A stretch of 64,000 nt of DNA from Acidobacteriota bacterium (GCA_022826825.1 JAJDUD010000044.1:1-64000), one strand, 5' to 3'. Numbered from the stretch's first letter, positions 24,517 through 33,761 are shown. Notes: generated by a model from the sequence alone, not told the origin. A program made the numbers and translations.

Positions 24517-26520
24517 GTGCACCACCTCGGCAACTTCTCGATGATGGCCGTGGTGGTGCTGTGCGCCTACGCCGTCGTCGCCTCCCTCCTCGGGGTCCGG
24601 AAGCAGTCCTCCCAACTGGTGGACAGCGCCCGCCGGGCCCTGGTCGCCGCCGCCGGCTTCTCGGCGCTCTCGGTGGCGGCACTCCTCGCCCTCTTCCTCG
24701 CCGACGACTTCCGCTTCGAGTACGTGGCGAGCTACTCAGCGGCGGCCCTCCCCTGGTACTACAAGGTCTCGGCGCTCTGGGCCGGGAACGACGGATCGCT
24801 CCTCTTCTGGACGTTCCTGATGCTCGTCTTCGCGGCGGCCTGCGCGATCAGCCGGAAGCGCGACGAACTCATGCCCCACGTGGTCGCCACCCTCGGCGGG
24901 GTGATCCTGTTCTTCGCCTACATGAACCTGTGGGTGTGCAACCCCTTCGGGCAGCTCGCCGAGATCACCGCCGCCGGGCCGATCCCCTTCACCCCCGGCG
25001 ACGGGAACGGGCTGAACCCGCTGCTCCAGCACCCGATCATGGCGATCCACCCGCCGATCCTCTACACCGGCTACGTGGGGTTTGTGATCCCGTTCGCGTT
25101 CTGCGTGGCGGCGCTGTGGACCCGGCGGCTCGACGCCGCCTGGATCCAGAACACCCGCCGCTGGACGCTCATCGCCTGGTTCTTCCTCGGCAGCGGCATC
25201 CTGCTCGGCGGCCGCTGGGCCTACGTCGAGCTCGGCTGGGGCGGCTACTGGGGCTGGGACCCGGTGGAGAACGCCGCGCTCATGCCCTGGCTCACCGGCA
25301 CCGCCTTCCTCCACTCGGTGATGATCCAGGAACGGAAGGGGATGCTGAAGATCTGGAACGCGGGGCTCGTGATCGCGACCTACCTGCTCTGCGTCTTCGG
25401 GACGTTCCTCACCCGGAGCGGGATCGTCTCGTCGGTGCACGCCTTCGCGTCGTCCGAGTTCGCCTGGCGCTTCCTCGTCTTCATCGTGGCCGCGGCCATC
25501 CTATCGGCGGCGCTCCTCGTCACCCGGGTCAAGGACCTGCGCACCGAGAACGAACTGGAAGCGGTCGTCTCACGCGAGTCGGGCTTCCTGTTCAACAACC
25601 TGCTGCTGCTCGCCGCGTGCTTCGCGGTGCTCTGGGGGACGCTCTTCCCCGTTCTCTCCGAGGCGGTGCAGGGCGAGCAGATCAGCGTCGGCGCGCCCTT
25701 CTTCAACCGGGTGAACGTCCCGCTCGGGCTCGCGCTCCTGCTGATGACCGGGGTGGGGCCGCTCCTCGCCTGGCGGCGCTCGTCGCTCGACAGCCTCAAG
25801 CGCAACTTCACGGTCCCCCTGCTCTCCGGGCTCGCCGCCGGCGTGCTCCTCTTCGCCCTCGGGATGCGCCACCCCTACGCGATCCTCTGCTTCGCGATGA
25901 GCGCCTTCGTGGTGGTGACCATCGGCTCCGAGTTCCACCGCGGGGTGCGCGCCCGCCGCGCCCACCGGGGCGGCGGCTACGGGACCGCGCTCGTGGATCT
26001 CGTGCAGCGGAACACGCGCCGCTACGGCGGCTACATCGTCCACTTCGGGATCGTGCTGCTCTTCATCGGGTTCGCCGGCAACGCCTTCAACAAGGACGTG
26101 ATCGCCGACCTGAACCGCGGCGAGAGCACCGCCATCGGGCCCTGGAAGGTCACCCTCCAGGACCTCCCGGGGGGTGAGACGCCGGTCTACAACTGGCTCG
26201 GGGCGCAGGTCCTGCTGTCGAAGCACGACGAGCCCGTCGGGATCTTCCAGCCCCGCCGCCAGCTCGACAAGGCCACCGGACAGGCGACCTCCGAGGTCCG
26301 GCGGCACGCCACCTTCCAGGAAGACATCTACCTCGTCTTCTCCGGCATCACCGAGGATGGGCGGGCCACCGTCCACGTCTACCGCAACCCGCTGGTGCGC
26401 TGGGTCTGGATCGGCGCGTTCGTGATGTTCCTCGGCACCGTGCTCACCCTGCTCCCCGACCGGTCGCCGGTGCGGCGGGCGGAAACCGCCCCTCGCGGGG
26501 CCGCGCTGGAGGCCGTCTGA
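24517..26520 (+). CDS. ccmF: Cytochrome c heme lyase subunit CcmF
   Basis: 667 residues starting at GTG. It is a polytopic membrane protein of the heme-handling family that ligates heme to apocytochrome. The WWD-type signature is present as LGWGGYWGWDPVENA near residue 245. The flanking conserved His are in HPPILYTGYVG near 185 and RSGIVSSVHAF near 308. A periplasmic C-terminal domain and a last membrane helix follow. Its stop overlaps the ccmH start (TGATG), so the two are coupled. Confidence 0.95.
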   Translation: MHHLGNFSMMAVVVLCAYAVVASLLGVRKQSSQLVDSARRALVAAAGFSALSVAALLALFLADDFRFEYVASYSAAALPWYYKVSALWAGNDGSLLFWTFLMLVFAAACAISRKRDELMPHVVATLGGVILFFAYMNLWVCNPFGQLAEITAAGPIPFTPGDGNGLNPLLQHPIMAIHPPILYTGYVGFVIPFAFCVAALWTRRLDAAWIQNTRRWTLIAWFFLGSGILLGGRWAYVELGWGGYWGWDPVENAALMPWLTGTAFLHSVMIQERKGMLKIWNAGLVIATYLLCVFGTFLTRSGIVSSVHAFASSEFAWRFLVFIVAAAILSAALLVTRVKDLRTENELEAVVSRESGFLFNNLLLLAACFAVLWGTLFPVLSEAVQGEQISVGAPFFNRVNVPLGLALLLMTGVGPLLAWRRSSLDSLKRNFTVPLLSGLAAGVLLFALGMRHPYAILCFAMSAFVVVTIGSEFHRGVRARRAHRGGGYGTALVDLVQRNTRRYGGYIVHFGIVLLFIGFAGNAFNKDVIADLNRGESTAIGPWKVTLQDLPGGETPVYNWLGAQVLLSKHDEPVGIFQPRRQLDKATGQATSEVRRHATFQEDIYLVFSGITEDGRATVHVYRNPLVRWVWIGAFVMFLGTVLTLLPDRSPVRRAETAPRGAALEAV

Positions 26521-27008
26521 TGATCCGATCCGTGCTGGCTGCTCTCGTCGCCGCGGCGCTCCTCACCGGACCCGCCGTCTCCCAGGACCGCTACAACTCG
26601 GCCGATTACCAGCGGGTGACCCACGCCCTCACCTGCCAGTGCGGCGGCTGCAACGCGATCGTCGGCGAGTGCGCCATGGACCGGTGCCCCTCCTCGGAGC
26701 CCATCCGGGAGGAGGTCGCCGAACGGCTCCAGGCCGGGGAAGCCGCCGAAGACATCATCTCGATGTTCGCGGAGCGCTACGGCCTCGTGATCCTCTCGGC
26801 CCCGCCGGCCAGCGGCCTCCACCTCTCGGCGTGGATCCTCCCGGGGGTGTTCCTGCTGGGCGGGGCGGCGGTGGTCTTCACCGTGCTGCGCCGCCGGCGG
26901 AGCCCGGCGGCCGCCGCCCCCGCCGGTGGAGACGCGGCCGTGCCCGCCGTGGAGGCTTCGCCCGAGGTGCTCGCCCGCATCGAACGCGACGTCGAGCAGA
27001 TCCGCTGA
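26520..27008 (+). CDS. ccmH: Cytochrome c maturation thiol protein CcmH (N-domain type)
   Basis: 162 residues. A signal peptide (to about AVSQ, residue 22) is followed by the CcmH helical domain carrying LTCQCGGCN near 38-45. The redox CxxC reduces apocytochrome thiols for heme attachment. Extra cysteines (CAMDRC) follow. A C-terminal membrane helix (AWILPGVFLLGGAAVVFTVL) anchors it. The length fits the short CcmH/CycL type without a fused TPR domain. It starts within the ccmF stop codon. Confidence 0.88.
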   Translation: MIRSVLAALVAAALLTGPAVSQDRYNSADYQRVTHALTCQCGGCNAIVGECAMDRCPSSEPIREEVAERLQAGEAAEDIISMFAERYGLVILSAPPASGLHLSAWILPGVFLLGGAAVVFTVLRRRRSPAAAAPAGGDAAVPAVEASPEVLARIERDVEQIR

Positions 27009-27028
27009 GGTCGCCGGGGGCCGCCGCC

Positions 27029-27340
27029 GTGACCCTCTTCCTGCTCGCGGTGCTGGCCGCCGCCGCCACCGCCTTCGTGCTCCAGCCGGTGTTCTCGGGA
27101 CCCGAGACCGCGCCCCGCCGCGAGACCGACCGCAACGTGCTGCGCCTCCAGGAAAAGCGGGACCAGCTCCTCCTCACCCTCGCGGAACTCGACTTCGAGA
27201 AGGACGCCGGGAAGATCGCCCCCGAGGAGCACGCCGCCAGCCGGGCCGCAGTGCTTGCCGACACTGCCGCCGTGGTGGCCCGGCTGGATGAACTGACCGC
27301 CGCCCGGAAGACGCGCCGCGGCAAGGGCAGGAAGACGTGA
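27029..27340 (+). CDS. CcmI-like membrane protein, short form
   Basis: 103 residues from a GTG 20 bases after ccmH. A membrane helix (MTLFLLAVLAAAATAFVLQPVF) is followed by a conserved coiled coil, LRLQEKRDQLLLTLAELDFEKDAGKIAPEEH. This is the pattern of the CcmI N-terminal region that recruits apocytochrome. The TPR domain of full CcmI is missing. Its TGA overlaps the GTG of the next gene (GTGA), so it sits inside the operon. Confidence 0.7.
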   Translation: MTLFLLAVLAAAATAFVLQPVFSGPETAPRRETDRNVLRLQEKRDQLLLTLAELDFEKDAGKIAPEEHAASRAAVLADTAAVVARLDELTAARKTRRGKGRKT

Positions 27341-28440
27341 GATTCCGTCTCGCCGCCGCCCTCGTCGCCCTCCCCCTCGCGGCCGCCGCCCAGCCCGTCC
27401 GCGTCACCATCGTGAACGGGACCACCCAGGGCCCGGCGTCCGCGGACCTCGTCACCCTCTACCGCCTCGGCCAGGGCATGGAGCCGGTGGACCAGATCGA
27501 GAGCCCCGACGCCCAGGTGACCCTCGAGGCCCCGGACGAGGGGTCCGCCGCCGGCGGCATCCGCCCCTTCCTGCTCCAGGCCACCTACCGCGGCGTCAAC
27601 TACAACGCCCCGGTCCGCCTCACCCCCGGGGAGACGACCGAAGCCGCGATCGTCGTCTACGACCCCTTCGCGGAGTGGAACGAGCCGGAGATCGGCCTCT
27701 CGACCTGGCGCGCGCTCTACCGGCGGCTGCCGGGCGAGCAGGACGCGCTCCGGGTGGACCACATCTTCGTGGTGGAGAACCGCACCGAGCCGCCCCGCAC
27801 CTTCATCCACGACGACGAGACCCTGCGCTTCCGGCTGCCTCCCGAGGGAACGCTGCTCGAACTCCCCACCGTCAGCTCCACCGGCGAGACCGGGATGCCG
27901 GTGCCGCAGAGCAGCTTTCCGGTGGGGGACGAGGGCGACTACGCCATCCGCTCCGCCTTCAAGCCGGGCGAGACCGAGATCGTCCTCTCCTACGCGGTCG
28001 CCTACGAGGGCGAGCGCTACGAGGCTCGGCTCATCGCGCCCCGTGCGAGCCCCGAGGTGCTGCTCCTCGCCTCCCCGCTCGACATCGACCTCGAACTGCC
28101 GCCCGGCGCGCTCCCGGGCTGGGAGGTCCTCGGGCCCGACCAGGAGGCCCGCCTGACCGCGGCGCGGAAGTTCGATATCGCCGCCGGCGAGGCGGTGGGG
28201 ATGATCTTCAGCGGCGGCACCCCGCCGCCGGCGGCGGCCGGTGCTCCCGGCGGGGTCCCCGGGGGCCGGCCGCTCCCCGGACTCGTCGCCCCGTCCGCGG
28301 ACGAGCGGTCCGCGGTCGGCACCATCGGCCGGCTCCCGGACCCGACGATCGCCTCGAAGTGGGCGCTCGCGCTGCTGATGGCCGCCGCGCTGGGGTTCGG
28401 CCTCCTCCACCGCGCCTTCGGCGGCGGCGGCCGTTCGTAA
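27337..28440 (+). CDS. Unknown exported membrane-anchored protein of the ccm cluster
   Basis: 367 residues. A signal peptide (MRFRLAAALVALPLAAAAQP) is followed by beta-rich periplasmic domains (VRVTIVNGTTQGPASADLVTLYRL). A Pro/Gly-rich stretch comes near 300, then a C-terminal membrane helix (WALALLMAAALGFGLLHRAF). I do not recognise the family. The GTGA overlap with the CcmI-like gene and the position before ccmA argue for a role in cytochrome assembly. A 217-bp structured repeat separates it from ccmA. Confidence 0.7.
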   Translation: MRFRLAAALVALPLAAAAQPVRVTIVNGTTQGPASADLVTLYRLGQGMEPVDQIESPDAQVTLEAPDEGSAAGGIRPFLLQATYRGVNYNAPVRLTPGETTEAAIVVYDPFAEWNEPEIGLSTWRALYRRLPGEQDALRVDHIFVVENRTEPPRTFIHDDETLRFRLPPEGTLLELPTVSSTGETGMPVPQSSFPVGDEGDYAIRSAFKPGETEIVLSYAVAYEGERYEARLIAPRASPEVLLLASPLDIDLELPPGALPGWEVLGPDQEARLTAARKFDIAAGEAVGMIFSGGTPPPAAAGAPGGVPGGRPLPGLVAPSADERSAVGTIGRLPDPTIASKWALALLMAAALGFGLLHRAFGGGGRS

Positions 28441-28442
28441 CC

Positions 28443-28779
28443 CGTGGTGAAACCCACGCGGCCCGGTTGCGGCGCCAAGGCAGTCGAGGAGCGCCGGTCT
28501 TCAGACCGGCATCGCCCGCATGGCGGGCGAAACTCCCGGTGTCGTTCGCGCGCATGGCCCGGACCTGACCAAGGACGGCCTGACGTTCCATTCGACGGCA
28601 GGGTTTCGTGGTGTCATCACCGATGGGGCGAAGTCATGGGTGTGCAGGGCGTGGGGGAGTTTCGCGGCCGGTGGCCGCGATGCCGGTCTGAAGACCGGCG
28701 CTCCTACGCAGGCCGGAGGCGCCATCGGACGGCGCAGAGATCAGCCGGTTTTTCGCGCTCGCGCGGGCTCCACCACAGG
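28443..28779. mobile_element. MITE-like element containing a structured inverted repeat
   Basis: The outer ends GTGGTGAAACCCACGCG (from 28444) and CGCGCGGGCTCCACCAC (to about 28776) are imperfect inverted repeats. They resemble those of the element at 20969-21172. Inside lies a 217-bp unit (28488-28704) with 50-bp inverted arms. The insertion splits the ccm cluster between the unknown exported protein and ccmA. Confidence 0.55.
28488..28704. repeat. 217-bp inverted structured repeat (copy 1)
   Basis: The left arm (28488-28537) reads GGAGCGCCGGTCTTCAGACC, then GGCATCGC, a CCCGC/GCGGG hairpin and CGAAACTCCC. The right arm (28655-28704) is its inverse, except that the internal hairpin is CGGCC/GGCCG. 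The interior is about 117 bases and unrelated to the interior of the second copy at 58766-58980. Confidence 0.8.
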
Positions 28780-28799
28780 CCGTTCGACGGACCGCAACC

Positions 28800-29516
28800 G
28801 TGACGACCCCGCTCTTCGAGGCCGAGCGCGTCACCCGGCGCTACCGGGAGGTACCGGTGGTGGACGAGGTGAGCCTCTCGGTGGCCGCCGGCGAGATCGT
28901 GGGCCTGCTCGGCCCGAACGGCGCCGGGAAGACCACCCTGATCCGGATGGCCGCCACCCTCGCCCGGCCGTCCTCCGGCGCCCTCCGCTACCGGGGGGTG
29001 GAACTGAAGAACGCCACCCCGGCGGCGCGCGGCTGGATCGGCTTCGCTTCGCACCAGTCGCTCCTCTACCCGGAACTCACCGTCGCCGAGAACCTGCGCT
29101 TTCACCGGCGCCTCCACGGGGCCCGCACCGACATCGGCGAGCTGCTCGAGCGGCACGGCCTCACCGCCGTCGCCGGCGTTCCGGCGCGCCACCTCTCGCG
29201 CGGCACGGCGCAGCGGGCGACGCTCGCCCGGGCGCTGCTCCACGAGCCGGACCTGCTGCTGCTCGACGAGCCCTTCGCCGGACTCGACGGGGCGGCGCGC
29301 GAGCGGCTCGCCGGCATGGTGCGGGCGGCGCGCGGACGCGGCGCGGCGGTCCTTTTCGCCACCCACGACGTGGGCCGGGCGGTCGAGCTCGCCGACCGGG
29401 CGCTGGTCCTCCAGCGGGGCCGGGTGGTCCTCGACGACCCCGAGGCCGATCCCGAAACCGTCCGCCGCACCTACGACACCGCGGCCGCCGGCTTCCCGGC
29501 GGGGGACGCCTCGTGA
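28800..29516 (+). CDS. ccmA: Heme exporter ATP-binding protein CcmA
   Basis: 238 residues from a GTG. It is the ABC ATPase that with CcmB, CcmC and CcmD releases holo-CcmE. Walker A GPNGAGKTT near 39 and Walker B LLLLDEPFAGLD near 158 are intact, and the H-loop is FATHDVG. The signature motif reads LSRGTAQR in place of LSGGQ; Ccm ATPases often vary here. Its TGA overlaps the ccmB GTG (GTGA). It is separated from the upstream ccm genes by a repeat element. Confidence 0.85.
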   Translation: MTTPLFEAERVTRRYREVPVVDEVSLSVAAGEIVGLLGPNGAGKTTLIRMAATLARPSSGALRYRGVELKNATPAARGWIGFASHQSLLYPELTVAENLRFHRRLHGARTDIGELLERHGLTAVAGVPARHLSRGTAQRATLARALLHEPDLLLLDEPFAGLDGAARERLAGMVRAARGRGAAVLFATHDVGRAVELADRALVLQRGRVVLDDPEADPETVRRTYDTAAAGFPAGDAS

Positions 29517-30196
29517 CCACCCTCTCGGCCGCGGCGGCCATCGCCGGGAAGGACCTGCTGAGCGAGGCCCGCTCCCGCGAACGGTTCCCGGCGATGCTCC
29601 TGTTCGCGGCGCTCGTGCTGCTGGTGATGCACTTCGCCATCGGGCTCGACTCGGCGGACCGGCGGGACCTCGCCCCCGGGGTGCTCCAGGCGGCCTTCCT
29701 CTTCGCCGGGACCCTGGGGCTCTACCGCAGCTTCGCCCCCGAGACCGAGGCGATGGCGATCCACGGACTGATGCTCGGCCCGGTGGACCGCTCGGCGATC
29801 TACTTCGGGAAGCTGGCCTCGGGGACGCTTTTGCTGCTCGCCGTCGAGATTCCGGTGGTCCTGCTCTACGAATTCTTCTTCCGGGCGAACCTTCTGGGTG
29901 ACCAGTCCGTAAGTGGTCTGCTGCTCTTCGGCGCGATCCTGCTTTGCTTCTCCCTCGGTTTCATGGCCCTCGGCACCACGGTGGCGGCGATCTGCGCCGC
30001 GACCCCGGTGCGCGAGGTGCTGCTGCCGCTGCTGCTGTTCCCGCTCTCCGCGCCGCTGCTGATCGCCGCCGTGTCCGGGGTGCGGGCGGCGATGGCGGGC
30101 GAGCCCGTCTGGGAGGCCGCCCGCTTCCTGGTGCTGGCCGCGGTCGCGTTCGTTTCCGTCTCATGGATGGTCTTCGAGTTCGCGCTCGAGGAGTAA
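29513..30196 (+). CDS. ccmB: Heme exporter membrane protein CcmB
   Basis: 227 residues with about six membrane helices. It starts MTTLSAAAAIAGKDLLSEARSRERF and has the family region LPLLLFPLSAPLLIAAVSG near residue 165. It is coupled to ccmA by GTGA and overlaps the start of the DUF5916 gene by 34 bases. No ccmC, ccmD or ccmG follows, so those are elsewhere or not recognised. Confidence 0.88.
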   Translation: MTTLSAAAAIAGKDLLSEARSRERFPAMLLFAALVLLVMHFAIGLDSADRRDLAPGVLQAAFLFAGTLGLYRSFAPETEAMAIHGLMLGPVDRSAIYFGKLASGTLLLLAVEIPVVLLYEFFFRANLLGDQSVSGLLLFGAILLCFSLGFMALGTTVAAICAATPVREVLLPLLLFPLSAPLLIAAVSGVRAAMAGEPVWEAARFLVLAAVAFVSVSWMVFEFALEE

Positions 30197-32346
30197 CCCT
30201 TCTCGGACTCCTGCTGCTGGCCGCCGGCCCCGCCTCCGCCCAGGAGGAGCACGAGCACGACCAGGAGCTCGACGTGCCGCTCGTGGAAGAGGTCCCGGTC
30301 GCCGACGGCCGGCTCGACGAAGAGGTCTGGGCGCTCGCCGCCGTCGCCGGCGGGTTCACCCAGACCGAGCCGGTGGACGGCGCCGAGCCCACCTACGCCA
30401 CCGAGGTGCGGATCGCCTACACCCGCGACGCGCTGCTGGTCGGCGCCCGCATGGAAGACGACGACCCCGCGGCGATCGTCGCCCGCGAGTACCGGCGCGA
30501 CGCCGACCTCGAGAGCGACGACAACTTCTTCATCGTGCTCGACACCTACCACGACCACCGGAGCGCGGTCTTCTTCAGCACGAACGCGGTGGGGACCCGG
30601 CAGGACGGCCTTGTCCAGAACGAGGGAGCGGCCATCAACAACGAGTGGGACGGCGTCTGGAGCGTGGGTTCGCGGCGCACCGCGGACGGCTGGGTCACCG
30701 AGATGGTGATCCCCTTCGAGACGCTCCGCTTCCCGCGCGGGACCCCCGATTTCGGGGTCAACTTCGGCCGGCAGGTGGCGCGCACCCGCGAGATCAGCTT
30801 CTGGGCCCCGATCTCCGTTGACTGGGGGTTCAACGCGATGTGGCGGGTCTCCGCCTACGGGGTGATGCACGGCATGGAGCACGCGAACCCCGGCGGCCGC
30901 GTCAAGCTGAAGCCCTTCGGGGTCACTGGGATCACCGGCGAGGGCGAGGAGCGCGCGGGGACGGCCGATCTCGGGCTCGACGCCAAGGTCTCGCTCGGGT
31001 CGAACCTCAACCTCGACGTCACCGTCAACACCGACTTCGCCCAGGTGGAGGCGGACGAGCAACAGGTGAACCTGACCCGCTTCGAGCTCTTCTTCCCCGA
31101 GCAGCGCGAGTTCTTCCTCGAAAACGCCGGCCTCTTCCAGGTCGGCGAGACGACCCGGCCCTTCGAGCCGCCGGAGATGTTCCTCTTCTTCAGCCGCCGC
31201 ATCGGCCTTTCCGACGACGGCGAGATCATCCCGATCGTCGGCGGGGCGCGCGTCACCGGCAAGCTGGGCGCCACCGACGTGGGCGCCTTCCACATCCGCC
31301 AGCAGGCGTTCGAAGGGGTGTCCCCCGCCACCGGGTTCACGGCGCTGCGGCTGCGGCGGGACGTGCTGCAGCGGAGTTCCATCGGGGTGATGGCGCTCGA
31401 CCGGACGGAAATCGGGGGCGACTCGCACCGGGTCGGCGCCGCCGACTTCTCCTGGGCGCCGAGCGAGGCCGCCACCGTCACCGGATTCGCCGCGCGGAGC
31501 GCGACGCCGGGCGTCGAGGGACGGGAGAGCGCCTTCGGGGTGACCGGACAGGTGGGCGACGACCGTTGGAACCTGTTCACGACCTACACCGACATCGGCG
31601 AGGGCTTCCGCTCGGAACTCGGGTTCGTGCCCCGGACGGGGATCCGGAAGGTCCGGCTGGAGGGGCTCTGGAGCCCCCGGATCGGCCGTTACGGGATCCG
31701 GCAGATCTTCATGGGGCCGGGCTTCATCCGCATCACCGAGCCCGACGGTTCGATCCAGACCCAGAACGCCAGCATCGGGCCCTTCTTCCTCTTCGACGAC
31801 GGCAGCCAGTTCTTCTTCAACGTGTCGCAGAACATCGAGGGGCTGAGCGATTCCTTCGAACTGCGCGACGGGGTCGTGATCGAGGAGGGGCAGTACACGA
31901 CGACCGACTTCATGATGATGACCGAGACCTCGGCGAGCCGCCGGATCTCGTTCAACCTGTTCGCCATGAACAACGGCTTCTTCGACGGCCGGCTCCGGGT
32001 CTACTCGCCGGGCCTCGCCGTCCGCCCCCATCCCCGGGTGCGCCTCCAGGTGAACTACTCGCGGAGCGAGGTCCGGCTACCGCAGGAGAAAGGCCACTTC
32101 AACACGAACCTGGTCGTGCTGCGCGGGCTCGTGGCGCTGTCGCCGGACGCCTTCATCCGCGGCCTCCTCCAGTGGAACGACGACGACGGCAACTTCTCCG
32201 GCAACGTCCAGCTCCGCTGGAACTACCGCCCCGGCAGCGACATCTACGTCGTCTACAACGAGCGCCAACCCTTCGGGATGGACTCCATGGAGCCCTCCTA
32301 CCGCGAACTTCTCGCCAAGCTCACCTGGTACTGGGTCCCGGGCTAG
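30163..32346 (+). CDS. DUF5916 outer-membrane protein with N-terminal CBM9-like domain
   Basis: 727 residues. A signal peptide (MDGLRVRARGVTLLGLLLLAAGPASA) is followed by a beta-sandwich like carbohydrate-binding family 9 (residues 35-230; VADGRLDEEVW, VRIAYTRDALLVGARMED). A long DUF5916 region follows, predicted to be a beta barrel by its alternating aromatic strands and final aromatic residues (LTWYWVPG). This family is common in Acidobacteriota, Gemmatimonadota and Bacteroidota; its substrate is unknown. The start lies inside ccmB, so expression may be coupled to the ccm genes. Confidence 0.8.
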   Translation: MDGLRVRARGVTLLGLLLLAAGPASAQEEHEHDQELDVPLVEEVPVADGRLDEEVWALAAVAGGFTQTEPVDGAEPTYATEVRIAYTRDALLVGARMEDDDPAAIVAREYRRDADLESDDNFFIVLDTYHDHRSAVFFSTNAVGTRQDGLVQNEGAAINNEWDGVWSVGSRRTADGWVTEMVIPFETLRFPRGTPDFGVNFGRQVARTREISFWAPISVDWGFNAMWRVSAYGVMHGMEHANPGGRVKLKPFGVTGITGEGEERAGTADLGLDAKVSLGSNLNLDVTVNTDFAQVEADEQQVNLTRFELFFPEQREFFLENAGLFQVGETTRPFEPPEMFLFFSRRIGLSDDGEIIPIVGGARVTGKLGATDVGAFHIRQQAFEGVSPATGFTALRLRRDVLQRSSIGVMALDRTEIGGDSHRVGAADFSWAPSEAATVTGFAARSATPGVEGRESAFGVTGQVGDDRWNLFTTYTDIGEGFRSELGFVPRTGIRKVRLEGLWSPRIGRYGIRQIFMGPGFIRITEPDGSIQTQNASIGPFFLFDDGSQFFFNVSQNIEGLSDSFELRDGVVIEEGQYTTTDFMMMTETSASRRISFNLFAMNNGFFDGRLRVYSPGLAVRPHPRVRLQVNYSRSEVRLPQEKGHFNTNLVVLRGLVALSPDAFIRGLLQWNDDDGNFSGNVQLRWNYRPGSDIYVVYNERQPFGMDSMEPSYRELLAKLTWYWVPG

Positions 32347-32375
32347 CTCAGGCACCGCCGGTCTCCCACATGGCG

Positions 32376-32422
32376 CACCGGCTTGGAACGCCGACCTCCG
32401 GTCGGCACGCGCGGCGCTCCGC
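32376..32422 (+). repeat. Left half of a hairpin repeat module, interrupted
   Basis: cggcttggaacgccgacctc, then cggtcggcacgcgcggcgctccg matches the module at 119 base for base, up to the loop of its second stem. There it changes to ctccgcgctatacc. The missing right half (gcgctccgcgccgcgcacgt) occurs at 34955-34983. The 9-base overlap GCGCTCCGC is present at both places. Confidence 0.7.
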
Positions 32423-32505
32423 TCCGCGCTATACCGGTTCCGCAGGGTTCCGCAGAGTGCCCTGACGTTCCGCTATCACAGCCATTATTCAACGGCTTAC
32501 GGTGC

Positions 32506-32511
32506 TATACT
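32506..32511 (+). promoter_or_regulatory. -10-like hexamer upstream of the integrase
   Basis: TATACT lies about 80 bases before the integrase ATG in a relatively AT-rich stretch. The -35 region (cattat) is weak. It is the best promoter candidate inside the left end of the element. Confidence 0.3.
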
Positions 32512-32591
32512 GTTCCCTCCCGGAACGCCGCAAACTCCCCCGTTCCCGCACCTTTTGTGCCGTCAAACTGCCGCCCGCAGGAACCCGGAAC

Positions 32592-33761
32592 ATGACCGAA
32601 CGCCCCTACCGACTCTCCGCGAGATTCGTCGAGACCATAAAGGAACCCGGATGGTACGGCGACGGCCGCGGCTCCGGAGGTTTGTCCCTCCGGGTGAAGC
32701 GCACCGCACGCGGCCACCTCGCCAAGTCCTGGGGACAGCGCATCAGCGTCGACGGACGGCCCCGCAACCTCGGACTCGGCTCCTGGCCCCATGTCAGCCT
32801 CGCCGAGGCACGACAGAAGTGCGTCCTCAACCTCCTGGCGCGCCAGCGCGGTGAACTGGTCACCGGCCGGCGGCGGACCGTTCCCACCTTCGCCGAGGCC
32901 GTGGAGAAGGTCCTCGCGGTCCACCGGGCCGGATGGAAGGACGGCGGCCGGTCCGAGAAGCTGTGGCGCTCGAGCCTGCGGGACTACGTGATGCCGAGAC
33001 TCGGTGGGCAACCGGTGAACCGGATCCGCACCTCGGACGTGATGGCGGTCCTGCAGCCGATCTGGAACGAGAAGCGGGAGACGGCGCGGCGGGTTCGGCG
33101 CCGGATCTCGGCGGTGATGCGCTGGGCGGTGGCCCAGGGCTACCGGGAAGACAACCCGGCCGGGGACGCCATCGGCGCGGCGCTGCCGAAGAACGGCGTC
33201 CGACCGCGGCATCATCGCGCCCTTCCCTATGCCGAGGTGGCCGGTGCCATCGAGGTCGTGCGGGCCTCCGGCGCGTATCCGGCAACGGTGCTGGCGTTCG
33301 AGTTCCTGGTGCTGACGGCGTGCCGGAACGGCGAGGTGCGCGGTGCGCGGTGGAAGGAGATGGACCTTGCGGGCCGGGAATGGCGCATCCCGCCCGAGCG
33401 GATGAAAACGGGCCGGGAGCACCGGATTCCGCTCTCCACACGCGCGCTCGCGGTGCTCCGCGAGGCGCGAGAGTTCGCCAACGGCTCGGAGACGGTCTTC
33501 CCTACGTCGAGGGGCCGCCCGCTCAACCCGGGGGCGATCGCGAAGATGATCCGCCAGTTGGGGATCCGCGCGGTGCCGCACGGGTTCCGGTCGAGCTTCC
33601 GTGACTGGGCGGCGGAGTGCTCCGACGCGCCTCGGGAGGTCTGCGAGCTGGCCCTGGCGCACGTGAACTCGAACCGCATCGAAGCGGCGTATCGGCGCAC
33701 GGACCTGTTCGAGCGGCGGCGGGCGCTCATGGAGCAATGGGCCGCGTTCCTGGCGCAGTAG
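32592..33761 (+). CDS. P4-type tyrosine recombinase / integrase
   Basis: 389 residues. The N-terminal DUF4102-like domain (LSARFVETIKEPGWYGDGRGSGGLSLRV) and the SAM-like core-binding domain (FAEAVEKVLAVHRAGW) are followed by the catalytic domain. The Arg is in TACRNGEVRG near 245, HGFR near 330-333, the second His in LALAHV near 357 and the nucleophile in AAYRRTD near 367. All catalytic residues are present. P4-type enzymes usually use tRNA genes; here the element seems to sit in a hairpin repeat. Stem-loop DNA starts 66 bases downstream. Confidence 0.9.
   Translation: MTERPYRLSARFVETIKEPGWYGDGRGSGGLSLRVKRTARGHLAKSWGQRISVDGRPRNLGLGSWPHVSLAEARQKCVLNLLARQRGELVTGRRRTVPTFAEAVEKVLAVHRAGWKDGGRSEKLWRSSLRDYVMPRLGGQPVNRIRTSDVMAVLQPIWNEKRETARRVRRRISAVMRWAVAQGYREDNPAGDAIGAALPKNGVRPRHHRALPYAEVAGAIEVVRASGAYPATVLAFEFLVLTACRNGEVRGARWKEMDLAGREWRIPPERMKTGREHRIPLSTRALAVLREAREFANGSETVFPTSRGRPLNPGAIAKMIRQLGIRAVPHGFRSSFRDWAAECSDAPREVCELALAHVNSNRIEAAYRRTDLFERRRALMEQWAAFLAQ

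Noticed and set aside
29866-32031. 721-codon open frame on the minus strand opposite the DUF5916 gene
   Set aside because: Antisense shadow with no motif; the sense frame has a signal peptide and family patterns.
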